Of a stretch of DNA of 64,000 bases, positions 52,884 to 61,541 are shown one piece after another. Numbering within the stretch: the first letter of the stretch is position 1; each line of letters opens with the position of its first letter. The position numbers and the translations under genes were made by a program. Below the pieces are notes generated by a model. It did no database searches, was not told where the DNA came from, and saw only the letters and a program-made list of their open reading frames with translations. This stretch comes from Streptomyces actuosus. GTDB taxonomy: Bacteria > Actinomycetota > Actinomycetes > Streptomycetales > Streptomycetaceae. The DNA is taken from assembly GCF_016921115.1 (NCBI RefSeq), contig NZ_JAFFZS010000005.1, positions 124,001-188,000 on the forward strand, read 5' to 3'.

Positions 52884-54506
52884 TCACGTCGGGTCGAGGT
52901 CGTGACTGCGCAGCCACGGCAGCGGGTCGACGGCCGAACCGCCGTAGGGCCGGACCTCGAAGTGCAGGTGCGGACCGGTGGAGTTGCCGGAGTTGCCGGA
53001 GTAGGCGATCGGGTCGCCGGCCTTCACCGTCGTACCGGGGGCGACGCGGTAGCGCGAGAGGTGGCAGTACCAGGTCTCCGTGCCGTCCTTCGCCGTCACG
53101 ATCATCATGTTGCCGTAGGCGCTGTTCCACTGGGTCGACACGACGCCGTCCGTCGCGGCCATCACCGTGGTGCCGTAGGAGACGGGGAAGTCGATGCCGG
53201 TGTGCACGGACATCCAGTTGATGCCGGCCTGCCCGAAGTAGGCGCTGAGCCCGTGCTGGGCGACCGGCAGGGCGAACTTGGGCCGCAGCCGCTCCTTGCG
53301 GGCAGCCTCCTCGGCCGCCTTCCTCCGCTCGGCCTCCCGCTGTTCCTTGAGGTCGATGCGCTGCTGCGTACGGCTGGCCCGGTCGGCGAAGTCGTCGGCG
53401 CCGGCGGACAGGTTCTGCAGCTGGGAGTCCAGCTTGTTGTTGGCGGCGGATGGTTTCACCGCGTGCGCGTCCGGCGCTGCGGCGGCGGTGTCCGTGCTGT
53501 CGCCGGTGAAGGTGCCGACGGAGGCGGCGGCGATCCCGGCGACACCGAGCACGCAGACCGAGGGCACGGCGACGGTCAGCAGCGCGGAGCGCTTGGTGGG
53601 GGTACGGCGGCGACCGCGTGAACCGCGGGAGGCGGCGCGCGGGGAGGGGACGGCGGTGACCTCCTCCTGGTCGTCGAGAAGCGGCGTGCCGTCCTCGTCC
53701 ACGGCGGGCAGCTCGCCGGTGTCGCCCGGCGAGCCGGCGGCGGGGTCGTCGTGGCCGGCCTGGCCGAAGGCGGGGTCCACCCCTGTGTCCGGGACGCTCT
53801 CGAAGGTCGCCGTGGCCTGCTGATCGAGGATGTCCGGATGCTGCGCGTACGCCTCCGCACCGGGCTGCTGCTCGTACTGGTCCGCGCCCGTGTGCTGCTC
53901 GTACTGGTCCGCGCCCGTGTGCTGCTCGTACTGGTCCGCGCCCGTGTGCTGCTCGTACTGGTCCGCGCCCGTGTGCTGCGCGGTGCAGTCGGCGTTCCAC
54001 TGCGTGGCGTCGTACGCGCTGGTGTCGTAGGCCTGCGTGCCCCACTGCCACTGCTGCGTGGGGTCGGCGGTGCCGGTCTGGTCGGGCTGCAGCCAGGCGG
54101 ACGCGTCCCACTGGGCGGAGACGTCCGGGGCGGCGTACTGCGCGGGAACGGTCGGCAGTTGCTGCTGGTCCGCGGCCCATGCGGTGGTGTCGTAGGCGCC
54201 GTCGGCGTAGCCGGCGTACTGCTGGGCCGCGTACGGGTCCTGGTGGAGGTCGTGCTGGGCGCCGGTGGACCACTGGCCGGCGTCGTACGTGCCGGTGGCG
54301 TCGCCCGGGAAGCTGCCGTAGAGCGGGTCGGTGGCGTAGGCCGTCGAGGCGAAGCCGCCGTGCGAACCGCCGCCCGTGCCGTAGCCGTACGTGGTGAAGC
54401 CGTCGTACTGGGCTTCCTGAGTGCCGTAGGGCGCGTAGTGCGCCGAGGCGGCATCGGAAGCCGTAGCCGGGGTGGTCACGGTCCCCGACGGGTGACGGTC
54501 GTTCAC
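52884..54506 (-). CDS. Membrane-anchored M23 (LytM) family peptidase
   Basis: A 540-aa protein. A long N-terminal cytoplasmic region (about 1-285) is rich in Gln, Tyr, Ala and Asp and includes four exact 9-residue repeats (Gln-Tyr-Glu-Gln-His-Thr-Gly-Ala-Asp). A membrane helix follows (SALLTVAVPSVCVLGVAGIA), then a helical linker (RTQQRIDLKEQREAERRKAA) and the M23 domain with metal ligands in HTGIDFP, the catalytic WYCHLSRY and PHLHFEV. It would cleave peptide cross-links outside the membrane, or regulate a hydrolase if inactive; the HxxxD and HxH ligands appear intact. GTG 54506 with GAGAAG just upstream; a promoter lies 50 bases before it. Confidence 0.9.
   Translation of the reverse strand: MNDRHPSGTVTTPATASDAASAHYAPYGTQEAQYDGFTTYGYGTGGGSHGGFASTAYATDPLYGSFPGDATGTYDAGQWSTGAQHDLHQDPYAAQQYAGYADGAYDTTAWAADQQQLPTVPAQYAAPDVSAQWDASAWLQPDQTGTADPTQQWQWGTQAYDTSAYDATQWNADCTAQHTGADQYEQHTGADQYEQHTGADQYEQHTGADQYEQQPGAEAYAQHPDILDQQATATFESVPDTGVDPAFGQAGHDDPAAGSPGDTGELPAVDEDGTPLLDDQEEVTAVPSPRAASRGSRGRRRTPTKRSALLTVAVPSVCVLGVAGIAAASVGTFTGDSTDTAAAAPDAHAVKPSAANNKLDSQLQNLSAGADDFADRASRTQQRIDLKEQREAERRKAAEEAARKERLRPKFALPVAQHGLSAYFGQAGINWMSVHTGIDFPVSYGTTVMAATDGVVSTQWNSAYGNMMIVTAKDGTETWYCHLSRYRVAPGTTVKAGDPIAYSGNSGNSTGPHLHFEVRPYGGSAVDPLPWLRSHDLDPT
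53868..53975 (-). repeat. Four exact 27-bp repeats within the M23 peptidase gene
   Basis: The plus-strand unit CTGCTCGTACTGGTCCGCGC... (27 bases) starts at 53868, 53895, 53922 and 53949 without a mismatch, and encodes nine-residue repeats in frame. Copy number probably varies between strains. Confidence 0.95.
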
Positions 54507-54554
54507 CAACTTCTCTTTCGCCTCGACAACAGGGGCTGCCAGAGCAGTGCGGCG

Positions 54555-54584
54555 ACTGTACCCGGCGGTACGCGGGCGCGACAA
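54555..54584 (-). promoter_or_regulatory. Promoter of the M23 peptidase gene
   Basis: Minus strand TTGTCG (54579-54584) and TACAGT (54555-54560) with an 18-base spacer. The start is predicted near 54548, 42 bases before the GTG start. Confidence 0.55.
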
Positions 54585-54709
54585 TCTTCGGCGGGTTTCC
54601 TGCCCCCGGGAAACGGGCATTCGGCCGTGTTTCGGCGAACTGCGGACGCGCCCTTGGCGTTGCGTTCGAAGGTTGTTCGATACGGGTGCGGGGGTGGGGC
54701 CCGGAGGCG

Positions 54710-55672
54710 TCAGGCCACCGTCAGCCCCCCTGCCTGATCGGCGGTCTCCGTTCCCGGCAACTCCGCGTCGAGAGCTCGGCGAATGCCCGCCGCGACGGCC
54801 GGGTGCACCGGCAGCGCCAGATGCCCGACGCCGCTGACCTGGACGTTCTGCGCGGCCAGGTCGGGGTGGTCGATGCAGGCCGTGTCCAGCGGATCCATGA
54901 GGTGGTCCAGGTCGCTCCAGAAGCCGACGAAGCGGGTGCGGCAGCCGGGCGCCGGCCGGGACAACTCCTCCAGGACCGGCGAGCCGGGGCGCATCTGGCG
55001 GACGATCGGGTGCGCGTTGGCCAGCGGGGCGACCCGCGTGCCCGCGTGCGGCGTGCCGAGCGTGACCAGGGTGCGCACGCGGCGGTCGCCGCCCAGGCGC
55101 TGCACGTAGTAGCGGGCGATCAGCCCGCCGAGGCTGTGTCCGACGACGTCCACGCGCTCGCTGCCCGTGCGCTCGCAGATCTCCTCGATGTGCCGGCCGA
55201 GCAGGTCGGCCGCGGCGCGGATGTCGCAGGTCAGCGGTGAGTAGTTGAGCGACTCGATGCGCTGCCGGCCGTGCTGCGCGAGGCTGCGGCGCAGCAGTAC
55301 GAACACGGAGCGGTTGTCGATGAAGCCGTGCAGCAGGACCACGGGGGGCTGCTCCGGCGCCGGGAGCCGGGTGGGGTCCGGGGCGTCGGCCGCGAGGGGC
55401 CGGCCGGCGGGGCTCCGGCGTTCCTGGGTGATGCCGGAGGGGTAGAGCAGCAGGTGTCCCGCGAGGATCGCGCACTCCAGGGCGGTCGCCTTCAGCAGCG
55501 CCACGGACAGCCCCGCCAACTTCGTCGGCAACATCCGCCCGCACAGCGGCAGGAGGGACGACAAGGAAGACGGCGACAAGGACGGCATTGCGGACAGCAT
55601 CGACAAAGCCGACAGGGTCGACAAGGGTGAGAAGGGCGCGAGAGCGGGCTGCAGAACCCTGGTGACCTTCAT
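54710..55672 (-). CDS. Alpha/beta-hydrolase, lipase/esterase-like
   Basis: A 320-aa protein. The hydrophobic N-terminus (about residues 1-75) has a Leu/Ser repeat (SPLSTLSALSMLSAMPSLSP) and a further hydrophobic segment (LSVALLKATALECAILAGHL), likely membrane-associated. The hydrolase fold has the oxyanion strand VVLLHGFIDNRSVF, the nucleophile elbow VVGHSLGGLI (Ser180), DLDHLMDPLDT and His in GVGHLALPVH. It resembles the Streptomyces lipase/triacylglycerol-hydrolase group; the substrate is unknown. GGAGG six bases before the ATG. Upstream it faces icmB. Confidence 0.85.
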   Translation of the reverse strand: MKVTRVLQPALAPFSPLSTLSALSMLSAMPSLSPSSLSSLLPLCGRMLPTKLAGLSVALLKATALECAILAGHLLLYPSGITQERRSPAGRPLAADAPDPTRLPAPEQPPVVLLHGFIDNRSVFVLLRRSLAQHGRQRIESLNYSPLTCDIRAAADLLGRHIEEICERTGSERVDVVGHSLGGLIARYYVQRLGGDRRVRTLVTLGTPHAGTRVAPLANAHPIVRQMRPGSPVLEELSRPAPGCRTRFVGFWSDLDHLMDPLDTACIDHPDLAAQNVQVSGVGHLALPVHPAVAAGIRRALDAELPGTETADQAGGLTVA

Positions 55673-56150
55673 GGCCGGCCTCCTGTCGGCACGCTGGAGG
55701 ACGGCCTTGTCCCCCGTGTGTACTCCTGGGAAGCCGAGGCGGAGGTGATCGGCGATGCCGGAGCGGGTGCGGTGGGGTGAGCGCGGCCGGCGGCCCGTGG
55801 TGCCCGTGGTGCGCCGATGACGTGGAGAGGCCTGCTGCCGGTGCGGCGACGAGGCTCCCCGCTGTCGTGCCGTGTCTGCCCTACGTGCCCTGCGTGCCAT
55901 CGCCGAGGCGTCGCACCGACACGCACGCGGCCTGCGGCGCGGCGGTGCGACGACCTCGCTGCGGCTCCCGTTGCGCGACTTGGAACGGTGCGCTGCTGGT
56001 GTGTCCCTGCGTGTGATTTCCCCCTCCCTCCCCACCGTGAAACGGCCGGGTGCGGGATGCTGGCGATAACGTTCGTTCACTTCCCTGGCCGGTGCGGGTG
56101 CCGCGGTACCCGCCGGCAGGGACGAATGCAGTCGCTTCATGGAGGCAGTG
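55673..56150. other. Divergent region, lipase-like gene and icmB
   Basis: About 480 bases. I searched for B12-riboswitch landmarks (a B12 box or GCCACTG) ahead of icmB and did not see them. No additional gene. Confidence 0.4.
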
Positions 56151-56567
<417 letters not shown>

Positions 56568-56627
56568 GTCTCGGCCAGGTCGACCGGAGGGGACGGCGAG
56601 GCCGTTCCCCCGGGCGGTGCCGCGACC

Positions 56628-58352
56628 TCAGGAAGCGGTGCGGCAGGCTCCCGGACCGGCGCCCCGGCGCTCCGGGGCGGTGCGGCGGTGTCCTGCGACG
56701 GTGCCGCCTGCTGCGACGGTGCCGCCGCCCGGGTCGGGGGGGCTGAGCTCCTCCGCCATCGCCGCGCGCAGTCGTAGCGTCGTGACCAGACGCTGGAAGG
56801 CCTCCGCCCAGTAGCCGCCGGCTCCCGGAGAGGCGCCCTCCGCCTCGTCCGGCACGGCCAGCAGACCGTCCAGGCGGGCCGTCTCCGCCGGGTCGAGGCA
56901 GCGCTCGGCCAGCCCCATCACCCCACTGAAACTCCAGGGGTAACTCCCCGCGTCCCGCGCGATGTCGAGCGCATCGACGACCGCCCGCCCGAGCGGCACC
57001 GCCCACGGCACGGCACACACCCCGAGCAACTGGAACGCCTCGGACAGTCCGTGCACGGCGATGAAACCGGCCACCCACCCGGCCCGCTCGTCCGCTCCCA
57101 GCGTCGCGAGCAGCTTGGCCCGCTCGGCCAGCGAGAGGGCACCCGGCCCACCGGCCCCCGGCGCGGACGGCGCCCCGAGCAGCGCGCGCGACCACTGGGG
57201 ATCCCGCTGCCGCACCGCGGCCCGGCACCACGCGGCGTGCAGCTCGCCCTGCCAGTCGTCCGCGACCGGCAGTGCCACGATCTCCCGTGCCGTCCGCCCG
57301 CCCAGCCGCCCGGACCACGTGCCGAGCGGCGCCGCCTCCACCAGCTGTCCCAGCCACCACGACCGCTCGCCCCGGCCGGGCGGCGCCTTGGCCACGACTC
57401 CGTCGCGCTCCATACCGGCGTCGCACTCGTGCGGTGCCTCCACCACGAGCGCCGGCGGGTCCAGGGCGCGGTCGACCGCCACGCACGCCGCGGCCCGCAC
57501 CGCCATCCGCGCGGCGAGAGCCGAGCCGGGCAGCGCCGACAGCAACTCGGCCGCGGTCGACCGCACCGTGCGGCTCCGGTCGGTCAGGGCCGCCTCGAGG
57601 AACGGTTCGTCGTCCGGCCCCAGACCCGTGCGCAGCGAGTCGAGGAACATCAGCCGGTCCTCGGCCCGCTCCGTCGTCCACGTCGACACCAGCAGCTCCC
57701 GCCCGGCGGCGGGATCACGCGCCCGCAGCGCCGACAGCAGTGCGACCCGCTCCGCGAACAGCCCCTCCCGCCACAGCCGGTCGGTGCGCCCGGAACCGTT
57801 CCCCCTCACTGGCGCGGACCCGCCGCCGGGCATCGTCCGCAGCGCGAACCGCCAGTCCGGGTTCAGCCGGGCCAGCCACAGTGCCCGCGGCCCCGCGAAC
57901 TCCAGCGCCGCCGGCCTCAGATCCGTGCGCCCGCGGGCCGCGTCCAGCAGTGCGGGCACGGCGTGCGCGGGAGCGGCGTAACCGTGGGCGTTCGCCGTCG
58001 CCAGCCACTGGGGGAGCAGCTCCATCAGGTCAGGTGCCGCGCCCCGGCGCCCGGCACCCCCGCCGGGGCGGTTCGCCAGCAGTGTGCCGAGCCTGCGGGC
58101 CGCCGCCGCGGGCAGCGCGGGGCGCGGGTCGTCGGGAGCCGGTTCCGGGCGGGGCGCCGCGGTCGCCGGCCGTATCCCGGCCCGCCGCCGCACGGTCGCC
58201 ACGGCCGCCGCGTCCAGTAGCGCGACGGGGGCCGGGCGGCCGGGTGCGGCGCCCGGCGGTGTGCGCCGTTCCGTGCCCAGGAGCGCCGCCGTGACCAGTT
58301 CCTCCCAGGCTCCCGCCGAGGACGGTGCCGCCGGAGCGGAGGTGTGGTTCAT
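56628..58352 (-). CDS. DUF5691 protein
   Basis: A 574-aa soluble protein with the start motif AWEELVTAALLGTERRTPP, the family signature, then HEAT-like alpha-helical repeats (RVALLSALRARDPAAGRELL, LMFLDSLRTGLGPDDEPFLE, RTVRSTAAELLSALPGSALA) and a C-terminal helical part with YWAEAFQRLVTTLRLRAAMA. No enzymatic motif is seen, so it is probably a scaffold or adaptor. It is consistently a neighbour of SWIM-domain, MoxR ATPase, DUF5682 and VWA proteins, as here. AGGAGAGG five bases before the ATG. It is the second gene of a minus-strand pair. Confidence 0.85.
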   Translation of the reverse strand: MNHTSAPAAPSSAGAWEELVTAALLGTERRTPPGAAPGRPAPVALLDAAAVATVRRRAGIRPATAAPRPEPAPDDPRPALPAAAARRLGTLLANRPGGGAGRRGAAPDLMELLPQWLATANAHGYAAPAHAVPALLDAARGRTDLRPAALEFAGPRALWLARLNPDWRFALRTMPGGGSAPVRGNGSGRTDRLWREGLFAERVALLSALRARDPAAGRELLVSTWTTERAEDRLMFLDSLRTGLGPDDEPFLEAALTDRSRTVRSTAAELLSALPGSALAARMAVRAAACVAVDRALDPPALVVEAPHECDAGMERDGVVAKAPPGRGERSWWLGQLVEAAPLGTWSGRLGGRTAREIVALPVADDWQGELHAAWCRAAVRQRDPQWSRALLGAPSAPGAGGPGALSLAERAKLLATLGADERAGWVAGFIAVHGLSEAFQLLGVCAVPWAVPLGRAVVDALDIARDAGSYPWSFSGVMGLAERCLDPAETARLDGLLAVPDEAEGASPGAGGYWAEAFQRLVTTLRLRAAMAEELSPPDPGGGTVAAGGTVAGHRRTAPERRGAGPGACRTAS

Positions 58353-58686
58353 CGGGCCTCTCCTTCGTGGATGCCCCGGCCTTCGGGCCGGGGAGGGGAC
58401 GAAGCTCGTGCGGAGCAGGGCAGGGGAAGCCGGTTGGCGGTCAGGGTGGACCTGCGTGCACCGTCCACCGGCCGACACTCGCTGCTCACCGTGTCCTTTC
58501 CACCGGGTCCATGACTCCGCCGCCTGAAGCCGGGTGCCGGAACCGGGTTCTGCGGCAGCGGCGGGGCAGTCGCGCCGGTGTCCCGAGGACGGGGCGTGGC
58601 CCGGCTCCTGCCGCTGGACGGGGGAGCGCGGTGCCCGGGGCGAGAGGGGTGGCAGGCCGGAGCCCCGAGGGCCGGGGGCCGGTGGC
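58353..58686. other. 334-base gap between the SWIM and DUF5691 genes
   Basis: It contains one hairpin, listed separately, and no gene that I can support. The two flanking genes are in the same direction but the gap is long for an operon. Confidence 0.5.
58374..58393 (-). terminator. Tetraloop hairpin in front of the DUF5691 gene
   Basis: CCCCGGCC / GGCCGGGG (58374-58381 and 58386-58393) is a perfect 8-bp stem around a TTCG (minus strand CGAA) loop, 22 bases before the DUF5691 start codon on the minus strand. It could be the terminator of the SWIM gene or a leader hairpin. Confidence 0.45.
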
Positions 58687-60084
58687 TCAGCACAGCGGCA
58701 CCACCTCGCCTGCCTCCCGCGGCCAGGCCGCGAGCGGGGTGAAGCCGCGGTGGCCGAACTCGCCGAAGACCTTCACCGGGGCACCGCCCGAGAGCGCGAC
58801 CAGCCGCCACAGTCCCGGCCGGGCCACGGCGGCGGAGGCCAGCGGCAGCGCGGCGTCCTCGTCGGCGTCCGCGAGCTGCCACCCGTCGCCGTCCCGGGCC
58901 GGTACGGCCCGCTCCAGCGTCACCGGGACCAGGTCCAGCCAGGGATCGGCACGCAGCGCCTCGCCGTAGTGGGCCGCCGCCCGAGCCGCCGTCACCCCGG
59001 CGGGCCGGGCGTGCGTCGGTGCGGGCGGAGCGAACTGCTCGCGCAGCGAGACCCGTCGCTGCCCGGTGCCGGGACGGGCCGACACCTCGGCGTCCAGCGC
59101 CAGCCCGACCGGCAGCGCCTGTTCCGGGGCGCGGCCGGCCGCGCCGTACGACAGCAGCAGCGCGGTGCGCCCGGTGGCGGTGCCGTACAGCCAGGTCCGG
59201 CGCGTCGTCAGTTTCGCGTCCGCCACGTCGTACCGGGCGAGGACCAGCCATCGGTCGCGCAGCGGCGGGCCGTCCGCAGCCTGGACCAGGCCGACCCGCG
59301 ACCGGACCGTCGCCGCCAGCTCCTGGGGCAGCCGCTCACGGCGCAGCCAGCCCTGGTCCAGAAGGTGGAGCAGTGCGCACTCCTCCAGCAGGCGCACCGG
59401 CCAGCCCGGGCCCGACGAAGCGATCCCGCCCAGGTCCCGTACCCGCGCGGCCAGGCCCGGGGCCTGGGCGTCCACCATGCGCGCCGCGGTCTCCTCCCAC
59501 AGCCCGTACTCCGCCTGCTCGGCCGCGGCGAGGCCGCCGCGCAGCAGGTCCGCGAGGCGCTGCTCCAGCTCCGTGGCGCCCGCGGTGATCCGTTCCGCCC
59601 GGCGTTCCGCCCGGCGTTCCGCCCGGCGTTCCGCCCGGCGTCGCGCGGCCTGCGGGTCGGCGGAGGCGGACGCCGGCGACGAGCTGCCCCCGCCTGCCGC
59701 AGCGCCCCGCTCCGCCCGCCGCCCTCTCGCCGCCGCTCTGTCCTCCACCCACCGCGCGGCCCACTGCGGCGGCTCCCCCGGCGGCACCGCACCGTCCCCC
59801 TCCGCCCAGAGCAGCAGCAGGCCGAGCGCGTGCTTGCACGGGAACCTGCGGCTCGGGCAACTGCACCTGTACGCGGGTCCGGCGGCGTCCCCGAGGTCGA
59901 CGACCGTCCGGTACGGCGTGCTGCCGCTGCCCTTGCACAGCCCCCACACCGCGCCCTCGCCGGAACGGCCCGCCTCGGACCACGGTCCCGCCACACCGAG
60001 CCTGCTCCCCGCCTTCCGCGACGCAGCGTCAGATGCCAGTGCCAGCACCTGTTCCGCGCTCCAGCGCACCCCCTGCTCAGTCAT
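58687..60084 (-). CDS. SWIM zinc-finger protein
   Basis: A 465-aa protein. The N-terminal 90 residues hold a SWIM domain (zinc ligands Cys74, Cys76, Cys83 and His85, in CSCPSRRFPCKH), a DNA- or protein-binding zinc module. A charged linker contains a four-fold Arg-Arg-Ala-Glu repeat, and the remaining 300 residues form an alpha/beta region of unknown fold (ARMVDAQAPGLAARVRDLGG, RWLVLARYDVADAKLTTRRT). It is first in the minus-strand pair and diverges from the MoxR gene with 156 bases between starts. The start is the ATG at 60084; the ribosome binding site is weak. Confidence 0.85.
   Translation of the reverse strand: MTEQGVRWSAEQVLALASDAASRKAGSRLGVAGPWSEAGRSGEGAVWGLCKGSGSTPYRTVVDLGDAAGPAYRCSCPSRRFPCKHALGLLLLWAEGDGAVPPGEPPQWAARWVEDRAAARGRRAERGAAAGGGSSSPASASADPQAARRRAERRAERRAERRAERITAGATELEQRLADLLRGGLAAAEQAEYGLWEETAARMVDAQAPGLAARVRDLGGIASSGPGWPVRLLEECALLHLLDQGWLRRERLPQELAATVRSRVGLVQAADGPPLRDRWLVLARYDVADAKLTTRRTWLYGTATGRTALLLSYGAAGRAPEQALPVGLALDAEVSARPGTGQRRVSLREQFAPPAPTHARPAGVTAARAAAHYGEALRADPWLDLVPVTLERAVPARDGDGWQLADADEDAALPLASAAVARPGLWRLVALSGGAPVKVFGEFGHRGFTPLAAWPREAGEVVPLC
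59591..59638 (-). repeat. Four exact 12-bp repeats inside the SWIM gene
   Basis: The plus-strand unit CGTTCCGCCCGG is repeated four times without mismatch and encodes Arg-Ala-Glu-Arg in frame. Part of the repeat may vary by slippage without breaking the frame. Confidence 0.95.
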
Positions 60085-60240
60085 GACCCCGACGGTAGGT
60101 CCCCCCACTGACAACGGGCCCCGGGCGGCGGTCCGCGCGCCTCGCGGCGACGGTGTTCGCGCAGGTCGGAGTCGGTTGTCAGTGGTGTGGTGCACCGTGG
60201 AGGCAGATTCGAACCGGACGAGCCGGAGGGGGACTTCGCC

Positions 60241-61380
60241 ATGTCTGTGTCCGTGGAGACGACGGTTGCCGCGTCGGGCGGGAGGGGGCCCGCGCCGACG
60301 GCGCACGCCCTGCGGCCGCACGCCGAGACGGCCTTCGCGCACGAACTCGCCGCGCTGGCCGCGCAGGACGACCGGCCGCGCCCGGACCGCTGGAGGCTGT
60401 CGCCGTGGGCGGTGGCGACCTACCTGCTCGGCGGAACGCTGCCCGACGGCACGGTGATCACTCCGAAGTACGTGGGGCCGCGCCGCATCGTCGAGGTCGC
60501 CGTCACGACGCTCGCCACCGACCGGGCCCTCCTCCTGCTGGGTGTGCCCGGCACCGCGAAGACCTGGGTGTCGGAGCACCTGGCCGCCGCGGTCAGCGGC
60601 GACTCCACGCTGCTCGTGCAGGGCACGGCCGGGACACCGGAGGAGGCGATCCGCTACGGCTGGAACTACGCGCAACTGCTGGCCCGCGGCCCCAGCCGCG
60701 ACGCGCTGGTTCCCAGCCCGGTCATGCGGGCCATGGCCGAGGGGACGACCGCACGCGTCGAGGAACTGACCCGCATCCCGGCCGACGTGCAGGACACCCT
60801 CATCACGATCCTGTCGGAGAAGACCCTGCCGATACCGGAACTGGGCCAGGAGGTGCAGGCCGTACGCGGCTTCAACCTCATCGCCACGGCCAACGACCGG
60901 GACCGCGGCGTCAACGACCTGTCCAGCGCCCTGCGCCGCCGCTTCAACACGGTCGTCCTGCCGCTGCCGGCGAGCGTCGAGTCCGAGGTCGACATCGTGT
61001 CCCGGCGCGTCGACCAGATCGGCCGGTCGCTCGACCTGCCGCCGGTGCCCGACGGCATCGACGAGATCCGCCGCGTCGTCACCGTCTTCCGCGAACTGCG
61101 GGACGGGATCACCGCCGACGGCCGGACCAAGGTGAAGTCGCCCAGCGGCACGCTGTCCACCGCCGAGGCGATCTCCGTCGTCACCGGAGGCCTTGCGCTG
61201 TCCGCCCACTTCGGCGACGGCGTCCTGCGGCCGGCGGACGTCGCCGCGGGCGTCCTCGGTGCGGTGGTCCGCGACCCGGCCTCCGACCGGGTGGTGTGGC
61301 AGGAGTATCTGGAGGCCGTGGTCCGTGAGCGCGACGGCTGGAGCGATTTCTACCGCGCGTGCCGGGAGGTGGGCGCATGA
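60241..61380 (+). CDS. MoxR-type AAA+ ATPase
   Basis: A 379-aa ATPase. Walker A is GVPGTAKTW (residues 101-109, Lys107). The Walker B position reads ARVEELTRIP, in which the usual Asp-Glu pair is Glu-Glu. Sensor 1 Asn lies in NLIATANDRD and the arginine finger in SSALRRRF, followed by a C-terminal helical lid. MoxR ATPases act as chaperones or metal-insertion machines together with von Willebrand A proteins. GGAGGGGG eight bases upstream supports ATG 60241 over the ATG-like start 18 codons earlier. Its stop overlaps a small ORF start (ATGA). Confidence 0.9.
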   Translation: MSVSVETTVAASGGRGPAPTAHALRPHAETAFAHELAALAAQDDRPRPDRWRLSPWAVATYLLGGTLPDGTVITPKYVGPRRIVEVAVTTLATDRALLLLGVPGTAKTWVSEHLAAAVSGDSTLLVQGTAGTPEEAIRYGWNYAQLLARGPSRDALVPSPVMRAMAEGTTARVEELTRIPADVQDTLITILSEKTLPIPELGQEVQAVRGFNLIATANDRDRGVNDLSSALRRRFNTVVLPLPASVESEVDIVSRRVDQIGRSLDLPPVPDGIDEIRRVVTVFRELRDGITADGRTKVKSPSGTLSTAEAISVVTGGLALSAHFGDGVLRPADVAAGVLGAVVRDPASDRVVWQEYLEAVVRERDGWSDFYRACREVGA

Positions 61381-61541
61381 CCGCCGGGCGCGGCGGGACC
61401 CGTCCTCTCCTGCAGGCCTTCGGCGGACCGTGCGGGACGGACACGGGCAGCCGGGTGGGGGCCGGCCGGCCCGACGCGTCGACGACGGTGCCGGGCGACG
61501 ACGACACCGCCTGGCCCCGGAAGCGGAGGGGGACGGGATGA
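61377..61541 (+). CDS. Small coupled ORF (54 aa) between MoxR and DUF5682
   Basis: It starts at the ATG that overlaps the MoxR stop (ATGA at 61377-61380) and ends at a TGA overlapping the next start (ATGA at 61538-61541). The product (MTAGRGGTRPLLQAFGGPCG...) is basic and Gly-rich, with no recognised fold. The double overlap is typical of coupled cistrons but could be chance in GC-rich DNA. Confidence 0.35.
   Translation: MTAGRGGTRPLLQAFGGPCGTDTGSRVGAGRPDASTTVPGDDDTAWPRKRRGTG

Noticed and set aside
55673..56150. Cobalamin riboswitch before icmB
   Set aside because: No recognisable B12 box or GCCACTG segment. The B12-dependent product alone is not evidence.
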